Positions 1 through 8,937 of a stretch of DNA of 64,000 nucleotides are shown here, one piece after another (the first letter of the stretch is position 1; the number at the start of each line of letters is the position of its first letter). Location of the stretch: assembly GCF_041428715.1 (NCBI RefSeq), contig NZ_CP155572.1; one strand, written 5' to 3'. A model generated the notes under the pieces. It was given only the letters and a program-made list of their open reading frames with translations. It was not told the DNA's origin and searched no databases. The stretch comes from Sporomusa malonica (GTDB lineage Bacteria; Bacillota; Negativicutes; Sporomusales; Sporomusaceae). Position numbers and translations under genes: made by a program.

Positions 1-99
1 TATATTGATTCGGCTGAAGGGGAAGGCACAGTTATTACTGTAGAGATTCCGCTTAAGCGTCATAAAAAAGCAGAAAGCGGTTTGGGCCAAGCCCATTAA
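1..99 (+). CDS. Sensor histidine kinase, C-terminal end only (partial)
   Basis: The window opens inside a reading frame that ends with TAA at 97-99. The visible 32 residues contain a GEGTVITVEIPL stretch, which is how HATPase_c domains of histidine kinases usually finish (G-x-G-T followed by a beta strand), then a short basic tail. Everything upstream (sensor, HisKA, ATP-binding N, G1 and F boxes) lies outside the window, so the signal sensed is unknown. The stop codon lies inside the terminator hairpin that closes this unit. Kinase identity is inferred from the tail alone. Confidence 0.6.
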   Translation, partial: YIDSAEGEGTVITVEIPLKRHKKAESGLGQAH

Positions 100-116
100 C
101 CGCTTTCTGCTTTTTG
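70..116 (+). terminator. Intrinsic terminator after the kinase gene
   Basis: A 13-bp perfect stem (70-82 with 98-110) has a second small stem in its loop (TGGGC/GCCCA) and is followed by a T-rich tract. The kinase stop codon is inside the loop. It separates this gene from the convergent glcF-like gene. Confidence 0.85.
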
Positions 117-209
117 CCTGAATTATGAGGTTACAACACGAATGCTCATGATGACTATGGGGGTGAGTCAGACCATCCAGCATCATCGGTGAACATAAGT
201 GAGTAATCT

Positions 210-1538
210 CTATTTCTTTTGGCCTGCTTTATAAGCCTTATCCAAAATTTGAATAACATGGACTACATCCTGGTTCATGTTATTCTGAACAAGGCCGTCA
301 ATTATATGCATCCGGCAGGTGCCACAGCTTGTAGCTACCGTGTCGGCTTTTGTTGAAGCAATATTACTGATTTTACGGTCATTGATTTTTCGCGATATTT
401 CATAGTTTGCGAGGCTGAATGAGCCGCCTGATCCGCAGCAGCGATCAGCATCTTTCATTTCTACGAACGTTAAACCGGGGATGGATTTCAATACCTCACG
501 CGGCTGAGCTGTGACTTTGATACCACGCGCCATGTGGCAGGGGTCATGCATCGTCACAGTGGTGTTAACAGGACCAAGTTTACTTTTATCAATTTTAACA
601 ACATCAATTAAGAACTGACTGATTTCGTAAGTCTTTTTGGCCATTTTTTCAGCTCTGGCTTTCATGCCCGGATCATCATGGAACAGTTCGACAAACTCGA
701 TTTTCCAGGCTTCGGTACAGGAGCCGCAGGCCGCAATAATATAATCAACATTATATTGTTCGAAGACCTCAATGTTGTGTTTGGCTAAAAGTTTAGCTGA
801 TTCAACATCGCCGGACATGAAGATGGGGGTGCCGCAGCAATGCTGCAGGGCAGGCATAACAATTTCGATGTTGTTTGCTTTTAGTACATCAATGACTGCC
901 TGGCCTACATCGGTATAAATATAGTTAATTGTACAGCCGGTAAAGAAACCGACTTTCATTTTAGGCTTATCAACTTTAATGGTTTCAGGATGCTGGTTTC
1001 TCAGCGGCGAGGCGGCAAAGGGTGCTGTTACCCGCTTTTTGTCGAGACCTGGCATAGGAAAACGGGCGACTGCTGCCATGGGACGTGGAAGTTTTTTAAA
1101 GCTCAACGGGCCGAAGATACCAGCCATTCTAAGTGCTAAATCAAACATAGCCCGGCTCTTTAGTAAGTTAAATACTTGTTTCTTTATAGGATGCAGACCG
1201 CGTGCTTTTACAGCAGCCTGTCGACCACGTACAATGAGCTCGTCGGCCGGTACACCACAAGGACATTTTACTGTACATGCTTTACAGGATACACATTTGG
1301 TCATCCACTTATCAAAGTTTTCACTAATAGGAATCTTGCCGCTTAATACCGCTTCCATAAGCGCCAGTTTACCTCTGGCAACAGCTGTTTCGGTGCCCAG
1401 TTCCTTATAGATAGGACACACCTCCATACAGTTGCCGCACTTCATACAGTTAGCAAGTGCGTCCTGGAGGTCAGCTAATAGCGCTTTATCGTGCTCATTA
1501 ATAGCCTCTGCTGTAATAGGTTTATTGGTATCGCTCAT
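210..1538 (-). CDS. GlcF-like iron-sulfur subunit of a 2-hydroxyacid (glycolate/lactate) dehydrogenase
   Basis: 442 aa. Residues ~31-41 and ~81-96 carry two ferredoxin-type 4Fe-4S motifs (CMKCGNCMEVCP and CVSCKACTVKCP). The rest has two cysteine-rich CCG domains (CCGTPIFMSG and CCGSGGSFS), the order found in GlcF/LctC-like and heterodisulfide-reductase-type electron carriers. It should pass electrons from the flavoprotein encoded just upstream. The ATG at 1538 is preferred over an in-frame one at 1556 because GGGAG lies at good spacing before it and it follows the partner's stop by one base, indicating translational coupling. No ETF genes accompany the pair, unlike the electron-bifurcating lactate dehydrogenase clusters of acetogens. 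Substrate cannot be told from sequence. Confidence 0.85.
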   Translation of the reverse strand: MSDTNKPITAEAINEHDKALLADLQDALANCMKCGNCMEVCPIYKELGTETAVARGKLALMEAVLSGKIPISENFDKWMTKCVSCKACTVKCPCGVPADELIVRGRQAAVKARGLHPIKKQVFNLLKSRAMFDLALRMAGIFGPLSFKKLPRPMAAVARFPMPGLDKKRVTAPFAASPLRNQHPETIKVDKPKMKVGFFTGCTINYIYTDVGQAVIDVLKANNIEIVMPALQHCCGTPIFMSGDVESAKLLAKHNIEVFEQYNVDYIIAACGSCTEAWKIEFVELFHDDPGMKARAEKMAKKTYEISQFLIDVVKIDKSKLGPVNTTVTMHDPCHMARGIKVTAQPREVLKSIPGLTFVEMKDADRCCGSGGSFSLANYEISRKINDRKISNIASTKADTVATSCGTCRMHIIDGLVQNNMNQDVVHVIQILDKAYKAGQKK

Positions 1539-1539
1539 T

Positions 1540-2922
1540 TTAACACTCTCCCACAAGTTTGCCAGGATTCAAAATGAGGTTAGGGTCAAGGGCTCGTTTG
1601 ATATTTCTCATAGCTTCCATAGCTACTGGGCCGAATTGGTCTTCCATATATTTAAGTTTTCCAAGGCCGATACCATGTTCGCCGGAAAGTGTGCCGCCCA
1701 GTTTAATGGCAGTGCCGAAGATTTCATCCATGGCTTTATATACGCGATCCATTTCCTCTTTGTCACGGATATCGCAAACAATTGTTGGATGCATATTGCC
1801 ATCGCCAGCATGTCCGAAGGTGCCAATAGTCACATTATATTTTTTGGCAATCTCGTTTACGGCGCGAATCATATCAGGAACTTTGTTCCGGGGAACAGTA
1901 GCGTCTTCCACAAAGGTGGTGGGGCGAAGCTTAGCCAGAGCTGGAAGAGCAGCACGGCGGGCGGCCCACAGCTTGTCCCGTTCTGCGGCGTCTTTAGCCA
2001 TTCTTACTTCGTCAGCTTTGTTGGTTTTTAACACTTCCATAACTTTAGCGGCTTCTTTTTCTACAACTTCAGGAATGCCGTCAACCTCGATTAAGAGTAC
2101 TGCCTCAGCATCTGTTGGCAATCCGACTTTTGCGTAATCTTCAACAGTGCGGATGGTAGGGTTATCCATGATCTCAAGTGTTGCGGGAATAATTTTGGCA
2201 GCGATAATGGCAGCAATGGCGTTACCTGCATTGTCAAGGCTTTTAAAAATGGCCATCATGCTCTTTTTGGCCTCAGGAGCAGGTACCAGTTTCACAATAA
2301 TCTTGGTAATTACTCCTAAAGTGCCTTCTGCACCGGTAAAGAGCTTGGTCATATCATAACCGGATACGTCTTTTACGTTCTTACCGCCGACATTCATAAC
2401 CTGCCCATTGGCAAGTACAACTTCAAGACCCATTACATAATGTTTTGTTACGCCATATTTGAGTCCACGCAGGCCACCGGCATTTTCAGAAACAGTGCCA
2501 CCTAAAGTTGCGGTAGTTACTGTGCCAGGATCAGGTGGATAAATAAGGCCATAGGTTTCAACTGCTTTATTAAGGTCGGACACTATGACTCCAGGCTCAG
2601 CTACAGCCACCAGGTTTTCAGTGTCGATTTCGATGAGTTTATTCATACGTGTCATGAGGAGGACAATGCCGCCTTTGGTAGGAACAGTACCGGCGCTTAA
2701 ATTGGTACCAGAGCCACGGGTATACACGGGGATTTTTGCGTTGTTGGCTAAGGATAATACTTTTGATATTTCTTCCGTAGTAGCAGGTTTGACAACAACG
2801 TCAGGCATGTGAGAAAAACCGGGAGTAGCGTCATAAGAGTAGCAGTGCAGGTCCTCCACGCTTGTCAGCACGTGTTCATCGCCAACTATTTTCTTGAGAG
2901 CGTCGATATGTTGTTGTTGCAT
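1540..2922 (-). CDS. GlcD-like FAD-linked 2-hydroxyacid dehydrogenase (glycolate or D-lactate)
   Basis: 460 aa, a normal length for GlcD/DLD flavoproteins. The N-terminal half is a PCMH-type FAD domain with the RGSGTNLSAG loop (~70-79) and GTLGVITK (~200). The C-terminal half is the FAD-oxidase C domain with HAGDGNMHP and SGEHGIG, which hold the flavin and substrate. It oxidises a 2-hydroxyacid to a 2-oxoacid and passes electrons to the GlcF-like subunit encoded next to it. AGGGG lies ~9 bases before the ATG. Glycolate, D-lactate and 2-hydroxyglutarate enzymes share these motifs, so the substrate is left open. A 169-bp upstream gap separates it from the response regulator on the same strand; I see no clear operator there. 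Confidence 0.85.
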   Translation of the reverse strand: MQQQHIDALKKIVGDEHVLTSVEDLHCYSYDATPGFSHMPDVVVKPATTEEISKVLSLANNAKIPVYTRGSGTNLSAGTVPTKGGIVLLMTRMNKLIEIDTENLVAVAEPGVIVSDLNKAVETYGLIYPPDPGTVTTATLGGTVSENAGGLRGLKYGVTKHYVMGLEVVLANGQVMNVGGKNVKDVSGYDMTKLFTGAEGTLGVITKIIVKLVPAPEAKKSMMAIFKSLDNAGNAIAAIIAAKIIPATLEIMDNPTIRTVEDYAKVGLPTDAEAVLLIEVDGIPEVVEKEAAKVMEVLKTNKADEVRMAKDAAERDKLWAARRAALPALAKLRPTTFVEDATVPRNKVPDMIRAVNEIAKKYNVTIGTFGHAGDGNMHPTIVCDIRDKEEMDRVYKAMDEIFGTAIKLGGTLSGEHGIGLGKLKYMEDQFGPVAMEAMRNIKRALDPNLILNPGKLVGEC

Positions 2923-3091
2923 TTGCTCATACCCCTTTATTTTTTAAATTTTCACAACTTAAAAGACGTACAACTTTACTCCCTATTTTCGCTAAATTTT
3001 GCACAAAAGTAAATCAGGTACTTACCGTAAAATCAAGTAAGAAACTACTGTAGGTGCATGTAGGGTAAAATCCGACAAAAAGTAGTAATTT

Positions 3092-3748
3092 TCACATATT
3101 AATCAGTTTATATTGGAGGGCATAGTTGACAAGTTCAGATTTTTTTCGCACATTAAGTTTATTCATAATCCTTGAGCGGTACGTGTCGACTGTTTTGGCG
3201 CTTAGTGATAGTTGCTCAGCAATTTCACTATTAGTATGGCCCTGTGCTAACAATCTAAGTACTTGGCGTTCCCGGCTGCTTAAAAGAGTATAAGGGTCGC
3301 GTTGGTCATGTTTTTCGTCGTTTACCTGCAGGAGACTATTAAGCAGCGTTTGCGACATAGATTCATTCAGGTACTTTTTACCTGAATGAATCTTTATTAT
3401 GCCTTCGACTAGTTCAGTGTCTGCAGATTTTTTTAACACATAACCGTCAGCACCAGCCCGCATAACTTCTTTAATGTATTCATTATCATCATACATGGTT
3501 AAGACAAGAATACGGCAAGGGAGACCGCGGGATTTTATTTCCTTAATACAGTCGACGCCGCTCATGACTGGCATAGATATGTCCAGAAGAAGTACATCAG
3601 GACGGAGGTCTTCTACCATAGTAAATGCCTGCTGGCCATCGCCGGCTTCGCCAATTACGTCAAATAATGGTGAACAGTTCAGCAATGCTTTAAGTCCGGA
3701 ACGCAGTACTGCATGGTCGTCAGCGATAACAATACGTATCTTTTCCAT
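3092..3748 (-). CDS. NarL/FixJ-family response regulator
   Basis: 218 aa. An N-terminal receiver domain has the acidic pair IADDH, the phospho-acceptor Asp in LLLDISMP and the conserved Lys in LKKS. A C-terminal LuxR-type HTH follows (LSSRERQVLRLLAQG ... SAKTVDTYRSRIMNKL). It is therefore a DNA-binding two-component output protein. The start at 3748 is chosen because GGAGG lies 8 bases upstream; an upstream in-frame extension of 25 residues lacks a ribosome site. No kinase is adjacent. The nearest is the truncated one at 1-99 on the other strand, and pairing with it would be a guess. It lies upstream of, and co-directional with, the glcD/glcF pair and divergent from the hydrogenase operon, so either could be its target. 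Confidence 0.88.
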   Translation of the reverse strand: MEKIRIVIADDHAVLRSGLKALLNCSPLFDVIGEAGDGQQAFTMVEDLRPDVLLLDISMPVMSGVDCIKEIKSRGLPCRILVLTMYDDNEYIKEVMRAGADGYVLKKSADTELVEGIIKIHSGKKYLNESMSQTLLNSLLQVNDEKHDQRDPYTLLSSRERQVLRLLAQGHTNSEIAEQLSLSAKTVDTYRSRIMNKLNVRKKSELVNYALQYKLINM

Positions 3749-3890
3749 TTGTGTATCCTCCATTAAAATGGTTATTATGTCAAACTTATGCAAAATTTTC
3801 AAAATTTTTATCCACATAGGCATATTATTATGTTACAATGATATAGTGTAGAAGATCAATCAATATTTACCTTAAGCGGAGGCGGTTACT

Positions 3891-5921
3891 GTGATTGCCG
3901 AGTTATTACTGTATTTATCGCTAGTTTCTTTTCTTACAGGTGTACTGTCACCATTTCTCACTAATAAGAAGAAAATAGTCAACTATGTTGCACATGGAAT
4001 GGCAGCGCTGGGATGTCTAGCGGTCATACTGTGTGCAATTTTTGTTTTTGATGGCGGCAAAGTTGACTTAGCGGTGCCATGGGCTATGCCTTTTGGGTTA
4101 ATACATATCAGGCTGGACTATCTGGCGGCGTACTTTTTACTGGTCATTGGGGTGGTAGGGTGCGCAGCAAGCGTCTATGCCATCGGCTATAGCCGGGAGT
4201 ACTACCGGGATGGCCGGCGCTATCAGCTAATGGTGGCGCTTTATAATGCTTTTTTGCTATCGATGGTTTTGGTTGTCAGCGTTAGTCATGTGACGGCATT
4301 CATCGTTGTATGGGAAATTATGGCGGTAACCTCTTTTTTCTTGGTCAACCATGAATATGAACAGGCTGAAACCGGACGGGCAGCGTTTGTGTATATCGTC
4401 ATGACACATATTGGGACAGCCTTTATTATCACGGCCTTTTTGTTGCTGGCACATAAGGCGGGCAGCCTGGATTTCGCCAGTTTTGTTCGGGCGGCAGGCA
4501 GTCTGGACAGCTGGACCAAGAATACGGTGTTTTTATGCGCACTTATTGGATTTGGTGCAAAAGCTGGTATTATTCCCCTGCATATCTGGCTGCCACGGGC
4601 ACATCCGGCAGCTCCTAGCCATGTGTCAGCGCTGATGTCAGGGGTTATGATTAAGACCGCTATTTATGGTTTGTGCCGGTTTTTCTTCGATTTTCTAGGG
4701 GTGGGCCCAATGTGGTGGGGAGTGCTTATTTTGGTACTGGCCGTTGCCTCATCAGTGCTCGGTGTCTTGTATGCGCTTATGGAGAACGATTTGAAACGCC
4801 TATTGGCGTATTCCAGTGTTGAAAATATTGGGATAATCTTGCTGGGGATAGGGGCAGGGATGATCTTTACTGCTAAGGGGCAGGGTGTTTTGGCGGCACT
4901 GGCTTGGGGGGCGGCACTTTACCATGTGCTTAACCATGCTATATTTAAGTCAATGCTTTTCATGGGGGCGGGGGCAGTACTTAAATCCGCCCATACTAAA
5001 GACACTGAGCAATTAGGCGGGCTTATCAAGAAGATGCCCTATACCGCTCTATGCTTTTTAGCAGGCGTTGCCGCTATTTCAGCGTTGCCGCCAATGAACG
5101 GTTTTGTTAGCGAATGGCTGACATTTCAGGCATTATTTTACTTGCCGCAAGCCTTGGCTGGAGTCACTGGCAAGGTGATTGGCGCGCTATTAGTCGCGCT
5201 GCTAGGTCTTACCGGAGCGTTGGCTGCTGCTTGCTTTGTCAAAGCTTTTGGCGTGACCTTTTTAGCTAAGCCGCGGAGCATTCATGCTGAACAGGCCAAG
5301 GAAGTTGAGTTAGCAATGATTGTCCCGATGGCGGTACTTTCAGTTTTGTGCATATTGCTTGGATTGTGGCCTGAACCAGTTAGTTACATGCTTAAGCAGG
5401 TTTTGGCCAGTGCGGCAGGGGTTGACGTTTTTCAGGCTTTTTCCGCCACTAGCTGGTATGCAACTGGAATTTTGTCCCCAGTAGCTAACACTAGCATTCA
5501 AATGCCTGTCATAGCGGCACTTGCCATTTTGGGAGGAGTGGCTGCAATGGCGATATACCGCCTGTATGGCAAGCCGCAGGTAGTTACCAGCGAGACCTGG
5601 ACGTGCGGCATTGTGCCGACTGCCAAGATGGAATATACGGCCACTGGCTTTTCCAAGCCAATTAGGATGGCTTTTCGTGCCATCCTGCGACCGCAGCGGG
5701 AAACGCTGGTTGATACCAATCCTAATCGTTACTTTGGCCGGCGGTTGAGTTATCATGTCAGTATAACTGATATCTTTAACGAGGTTTACCGGCCTATTAA
5801 TACCGGCATAATAAATGCCGCCCGGTTTATGAAAGCAATTCAAACTGGCAGCGTGCAGCTTTATATTGGCTACATTACGGCCATAACGGTGATTGCGCTC
5901 ATCTTAACTACAAGGTGGTGA
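3891..5921 (+). CDS. hyfB: Group 4 hydrogenase membrane subunit, HyfB/HycC-like (ND5-type proton channel)
   Basis: 676 aa, almost entirely hydrophobic, ~16 membrane segments. It belongs to the Mrp/ND2-4-5 antiporter-like family that moves protons or sodium in complex I-like hydrogenases. Recognisable pieces are LIGFGAKAGIIPLHIWLP and the lysine-bearing helix HVSALMSGVMIKTAIYG. A C-terminal extension with an amphipathic part resembles HyfB/HycC. It starts at GTG with GGAGG 8 bases upstream. It is first in a tight operon of six hydrogenase genes and its stop lies just before the hyfC start. Divergent from the response regulator, with a 142-bp gap that should hold the promoters. Confidence 0.88.
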   Translation: MIAELLLYLSLVSFLTGVLSPFLTNKKKIVNYVAHGMAALGCLAVILCAIFVFDGGKVDLAVPWAMPFGLIHIRLDYLAAYFLLVIGVVGCAASVYAIGYSREYYRDGRRYQLMVALYNAFLLSMVLVVSVSHVTAFIVVWEIMAVTSFFLVNHEYEQAETGRAAFVYIVMTHIGTAFIITAFLLLAHKAGSLDFASFVRAAGSLDSWTKNTVFLCALIGFGAKAGIIPLHIWLPRAHPAAPSHVSALMSGVMIKTAIYGLCRFFFDFLGVGPMWWGVLILVLAVASSVLGVLYALMENDLKRLLAYSSVENIGIILLGIGAGMIFTAKGQGVLAALAWGAALYHVLNHAIFKSMLFMGAGAVLKSAHTKDTEQLGGLIKKMPYTALCFLAGVAAISALPPMNGFVSEWLTFQALFYLPQALAGVTGKVIGALLVALLGLTGALAAACFVKAFGVTFLAKPRSIHAEQAKEVELAMIVPMAVLSVLCILLGLWPEPVSYMLKQVLASAAGVDVFQAFSATSWYATGILSPVANTSIQMPVIAALAILGGVAAMAIYRLYGKPQVVTSETWTCGIVPTAKMEYTATGFSKPIRMAFRAILRPQRETLVDTNPNRYFGRRLSYHVSITDIFNEVYRPINTGIINAARFMKAIQTGSVQLYIGYITAITVIALILTTRW

Positions 5922-5926
5922 ATGGT

Positions 5927-6814
5927 TTGGAACAAATAACATCAGTATTTATTAGTATTGCTTATGCTCTAATTATTATGGTGTGTGCACCGCTGGTGGC
6001 CGGAATTATCAAGACAGCTAAAGCTGGCCTGCAAAACCGGCGTGGGCCGTTAATTTTGCAACCCTACTATGATATACTCAAGCTGCTGCAAAAGGATAGT
6101 GTGCAGTCGCCAACCACGTCATGGATATTTACACTGGCTCCGTATGTTTACTTTGCCGGGGCTTTTGGCGCGGCAGCGTTATTGCCAGCAGGCGACTTAT
6201 TTGCGCTTATTTATCTTCTGGCTGCCGGTCGTTTTTTTCTGGCGCTAGCCTCGCTTGACGCTGGCAGCGCTTTTGGCGGCATGGGCGGTTCGCGCGAAAT
6301 GTTCATCAATGTGCTAGTTGAACCCATGCTGCTATTAGCGATGCTTACCGTAGCGGGACAGGCCGGTTCAACAGGTCTGGCGGCCATGTCAGGCGCGGCG
6401 GCGTCGGCTCCGTTGTCACTGCCTTACATATTTTCCGCCAGTGCTTTTCTGATCCTATTATTGGCCGAGACTGGGCGTATTCCGATTGATAACCCCGATA
6501 CTCATCTGGAACTTACCATGATCCATGAGGGTATGGTGCTTGAGTACTCAGGACGCTGGCTGGGTCTGATTTTTTGGGCGTCTGCTATCAAGCAGCTGGT
6601 ATTTATTATTTTATTCATTACACTGTTTCTTCCTTGGCAGCCAGGCGGGGTATCCCCGGCTACGACGTTATTATGGACAGCTGGCAAGGTGGTATTTGCA
6701 GCATTGCTGCTAGCGACCATTGAAACTAGTACGAATAAGATGAGGTTGTTTAAAGTGCCTGGGTTTATTGGAGTGGCTGGCATGCTGGCGCTTCTTGCGC
6801 TGGTAGCCCAGTAA
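5927..6814 (+). CDS. hyfC: Group 4 hydrogenase membrane anchor, HyfC/HycD-like (NuoH family)
   Basis: About 295 aa with ~8 membrane segments, the usual size for HycD/HyfC. The NuoH signature ETGRIPIDNPDTHLELTM followed by IHEG is complete; this region contacts the soluble arm and forms the entry of the ion path. Likely start is TTG at 5927, because AAGGTGG lies ~8 bases before it; in-frame GTG codons at 5915 and 5918 have nothing resembling a ribosome site. The start is six bases past the hyfB stop, so the two are coupled. It anchors the catalytic HyfG/HyfI pair to the membrane. Confidence 0.88.
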   Translation: MEQITSVFISIAYALIIMVCAPLVAGIIKTAKAGLQNRRGPLILQPYYDILKLLQKDSVQSPTTSWIFTLAPYVYFAGAFGAAALLPAGDLFALIYLLAAGRFFLALASLDAGSAFGGMGGSREMFINVLVEPMLLLAMLTVAGQAGSTGLAAMSGAAASAPLSLPYIFSASAFLILLLAETGRIPIDNPDTHLELTMIHEGMVLEYSGRWLGLIFWASAIKQLVFIILFITLFLPWQPGGVSPATTLLWTAGKVVFAALLLATIETSTNKMRLFKVPGFIGVAGMLALLALVAQ

Positions 6815-6830
6815 GAGGGGGACTTAGGTC

Positions 6831-7457
6831 ATGAACTTGCTTATTATAATTCTATTGTTATTAGCGCTCTTATTGAGCCGGGTGACCAATCTCAAGACAG
6901 CAGTTAATATTCTCTTGGCCCAGTCGGCTATGGTGGCGCTGGCGTGTGCCATTGTAGCTGTGGAAACCGGCGAGGTTCATACTTATGCCGCCGCCGCATT
7001 TACGCTCATTTTTAAAGCCGGATTAATTCCATACGCCCTTTTTCGCATTGTTCGAATGCTGCGGCGTGAAAGGGAAAGCAATCCTATTTTGAGCCCTAAT
7101 TATTCGGTAATGGTAGCCGGGATCATGATTGTGTTGGCATACGGACTGATTGACCGGGCGCTGCCAGGTGTGGTCAGCCGCGATGCGCTGGCTGCTGCTG
7201 TAGCCATGATGTTAATCGGTCTGACCATGATGATGACTAAGCGGCAGGCGGTACTGCAGATTGTTGGCCTGATAACAATGGAGAACGGCCTATATCTAGT
7301 AGGGCTTTCAGTAACTAAGGGGCTGCCGCTGATTATTGAATTTGGCGTGTTCTTGGATGTACTAGTGGCTGTAGTGGTACTGGTTATCTTAACCTACCGT
7401 CTGAAACGTTCTTTTATGTCTACTGACACCAGTGTGTTAAAAAAGTTAAAGGGATGA
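6831..7457 (+). CDS. hyfE: Group 4 hydrogenase membrane subunit, HyfE-like
   Basis: 208 aa, hydrophobic with ~6-7 membrane segments, matching HyfE of hydrogenase-4 type clusters, a relative of NuoK. GAGGGGG lies ~8 bases before the ATG. It sits between hyfC and hyfF, as in Hyf operons, with 16 bases to hyfC and 4 bases to hyfF. The family is short on diagnostic residues, so the call relies on length, membrane profile and position. Confidence 0.8.
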   Translation: MNLLIIILLLLALLLSRVTNLKTAVNILLAQSAMVALACAIVAVETGEVHTYAAAAFTLIFKAGLIPYALFRIVRMLRRERESNPILSPNYSVMVAGIMIVLAYGLIDRALPGVVSRDALAAAVAMMLIGLTMMMTKRQAVLQIVGLITMENGLYLVGLSVTKGLPLIIEFGVFLDVLVAVVVLVILTYRLKRSFMSTDTSVLKKLKG

Positions 7458-7461
7458 TACT

Positions 7462-8937
7462 ATGGAGCAATTGATTGTTCTGGCGCTTGTATTGCCACTT
7501 ATGACCGGCGCTCTCGCCATGGCGCAGTCCAGACAAGAGGCCATCCGCTGTATTAGCTTAACAGGCAGCAGTCTGACTAGCTTGGTCTTATTAACTATTG
7601 TTTATCACGTAGCGACAGTAGGGAAAATTCATGTCGGCCAACTCTATGTTGACCATTTGTCAGCAGTTGTGCTTATGGTGGTTGCTGTGCTGACATTTAC
7701 GGCTGCGTTGTTTTCCCTTTCCTATATGAAGCAGGAGATAGAGCATGGGCATATTTCGCTGAAAATGCTAAAACGGTATTACGGACTGGTTAGTTTGTTC
7801 ACTTTTACCATGATTTGTGTACTGATGGCTGAGAACATGGGGATGATATGGGTAGCGGTCGAAGCCACTACGCTAAGTACGGCATTGCTTGTAGCTTTTT
7901 ATTTTGACAGGGCGGCGCTTGAAGCTGCCTGGAAATATGTTATGGTGTGCACTGTCGGAATATGCTTTGCGCTTTTGGGCACTATTCTCCTTTATTATGC
8001 CCAAGTCAATGCTGGCATTGCCGGCGGGCAAGGCTTAAGCTGGCTGGCGCTTAAAGAAGTTAGCAACAGGCTAGACCCTGGCATGGTTAAATTAGCGTTT
8101 GTTTTTATTTTAATCGGCTATGGAACTAAGGCAGGTTTAGCCCCTATGCATACATGGCTGCCTGATGCTCACAGCCAGGCACCTTCGCCTGTTAGCGGTC
8201 TGCTGTCAGGAGCGCTATTAAGCTGTGCCTTATATGCCATTATCCGCACAGTTGTTATTGTCAAAGGTGCCTTGGGTGCTGCTTTTCCCGAACAGTTTTT
8301 AATTGGTTTCGGTTTGCTGTCAATAGTTATTGCTGTTCCGTTTATCATGGTTCAGCATGACCTTAAGCGACTATTGGCCTATTCAAGCATTGAACATATG
8401 GGGCTTATTACGCTGGGGGTAGGCATTGGTACGCCGCTCGCTGTGTATGGTGCGCTGCTGCACCTTATCAACCATGCTGTGACTAAGTCCGCGCTGTTTT
8501 ATCTTGCAGGACTAGTGATTCAGCAGTACGGGACCAAGCATATTATGCGCATCAGGGGACTGGTGACCGCCGCACCTATGATGGGCACCATGTTTGTTGT
8601 TTCTGTGTTAGCTATTGCCGGATTACCGCCGTTTAGCATCTTTTTTAGCAAGTTCACAATTGTATGGGCAGCCTTTCAGTCAGGCAGCCCTTGGTTAGGG
8701 GCTATGGTATTACTCTTGATGGCGGCTATTTTTGCCGGTATGATCTATTACACGCTGAAAATTGGATTTGGCCCATTGCCCAGCCGTGTTTCTACTGATT
8801 ACCGGCCGGGCAGACCTGCGATATCTGCAGTGTCACTGTCTATGGTGTTAATGATTGTTGCCGGACTGTACCTGCCACCATGGCTTGATGGGCTTATTAA
8901 CCAGGCAGTGGCCATTGTAACAGGAGGGGAACTATGA
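7462..8937 (+). CDS. hyfF: Group 4 hydrogenase membrane subunit, HyfF-like (ND4/ND5-type)
   Basis: 491 aa with ~13-14 membrane segments, a second antiporter-like channel subunit. Conserved family pieces are GYGTKAGLAPMHTWLPDAH and the buried lysine stretch HDLKRLLAYSSIEHMG. It lacks the extra C-terminal part seen in HyfB. The E. coli hyf operon encodes three such subunits (HyfB, D, F); only two are here, so this complex would have fewer pumping modules. The stop overlaps the next start by four bases (ATGA). Confidence 0.87.
   Translation: MEQLIVLALVLPLMTGALAMAQSRQEAIRCISLTGSSLTSLVLLTIVYHVATVGKIHVGQLYVDHLSAVVLMVVAVLTFTAALFSLSYMKQEIEHGHISLKMLKRYYGLVSLFTFTMICVLMAENMGMIWVAVEATTLSTALLVAFYFDRAALEAAWKYVMVCTVGICFALLGTILLYYAQVNAGIAGGQGLSWLALKEVSNRLDPGMVKLAFVFILIGYGTKAGLAPMHTWLPDAHSQAPSPVSGLLSGALLSCALYAIIRTVVIVKGALGAAFPEQFLIGFGLLSIVIAVPFIMVQHDLKRLLAYSSIEHMGLITLGVGIGTPLAVYGALLHLINHAVTKSALFYLAGLVIQQYGTKHIMRIRGLVTAAPMMGTMFVVSVLAIAGLPPFSIFFSKFTIVWAAFQSGSPWLGAMVLLLMAAIFAGMIYYTLKIGFGPLPSRVSTDYRPGRPAISAVSLSMVLMIVAGLYLPPWLDGLINQAVAIVTGGEL

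Noticed and set aside
1432..2137. Long plus-strand frames across glcD/glcF
   Set aside because: Antisense shadows of two well-supported genes; no ribosome sites or family features.
1..3748. Kinase at 1-99 and response regulator at 3748 as a two-component pair
   Set aside because: They are on opposite strands and separated by the glcD/glcF genes and a terminator; nothing in the sequence links them.
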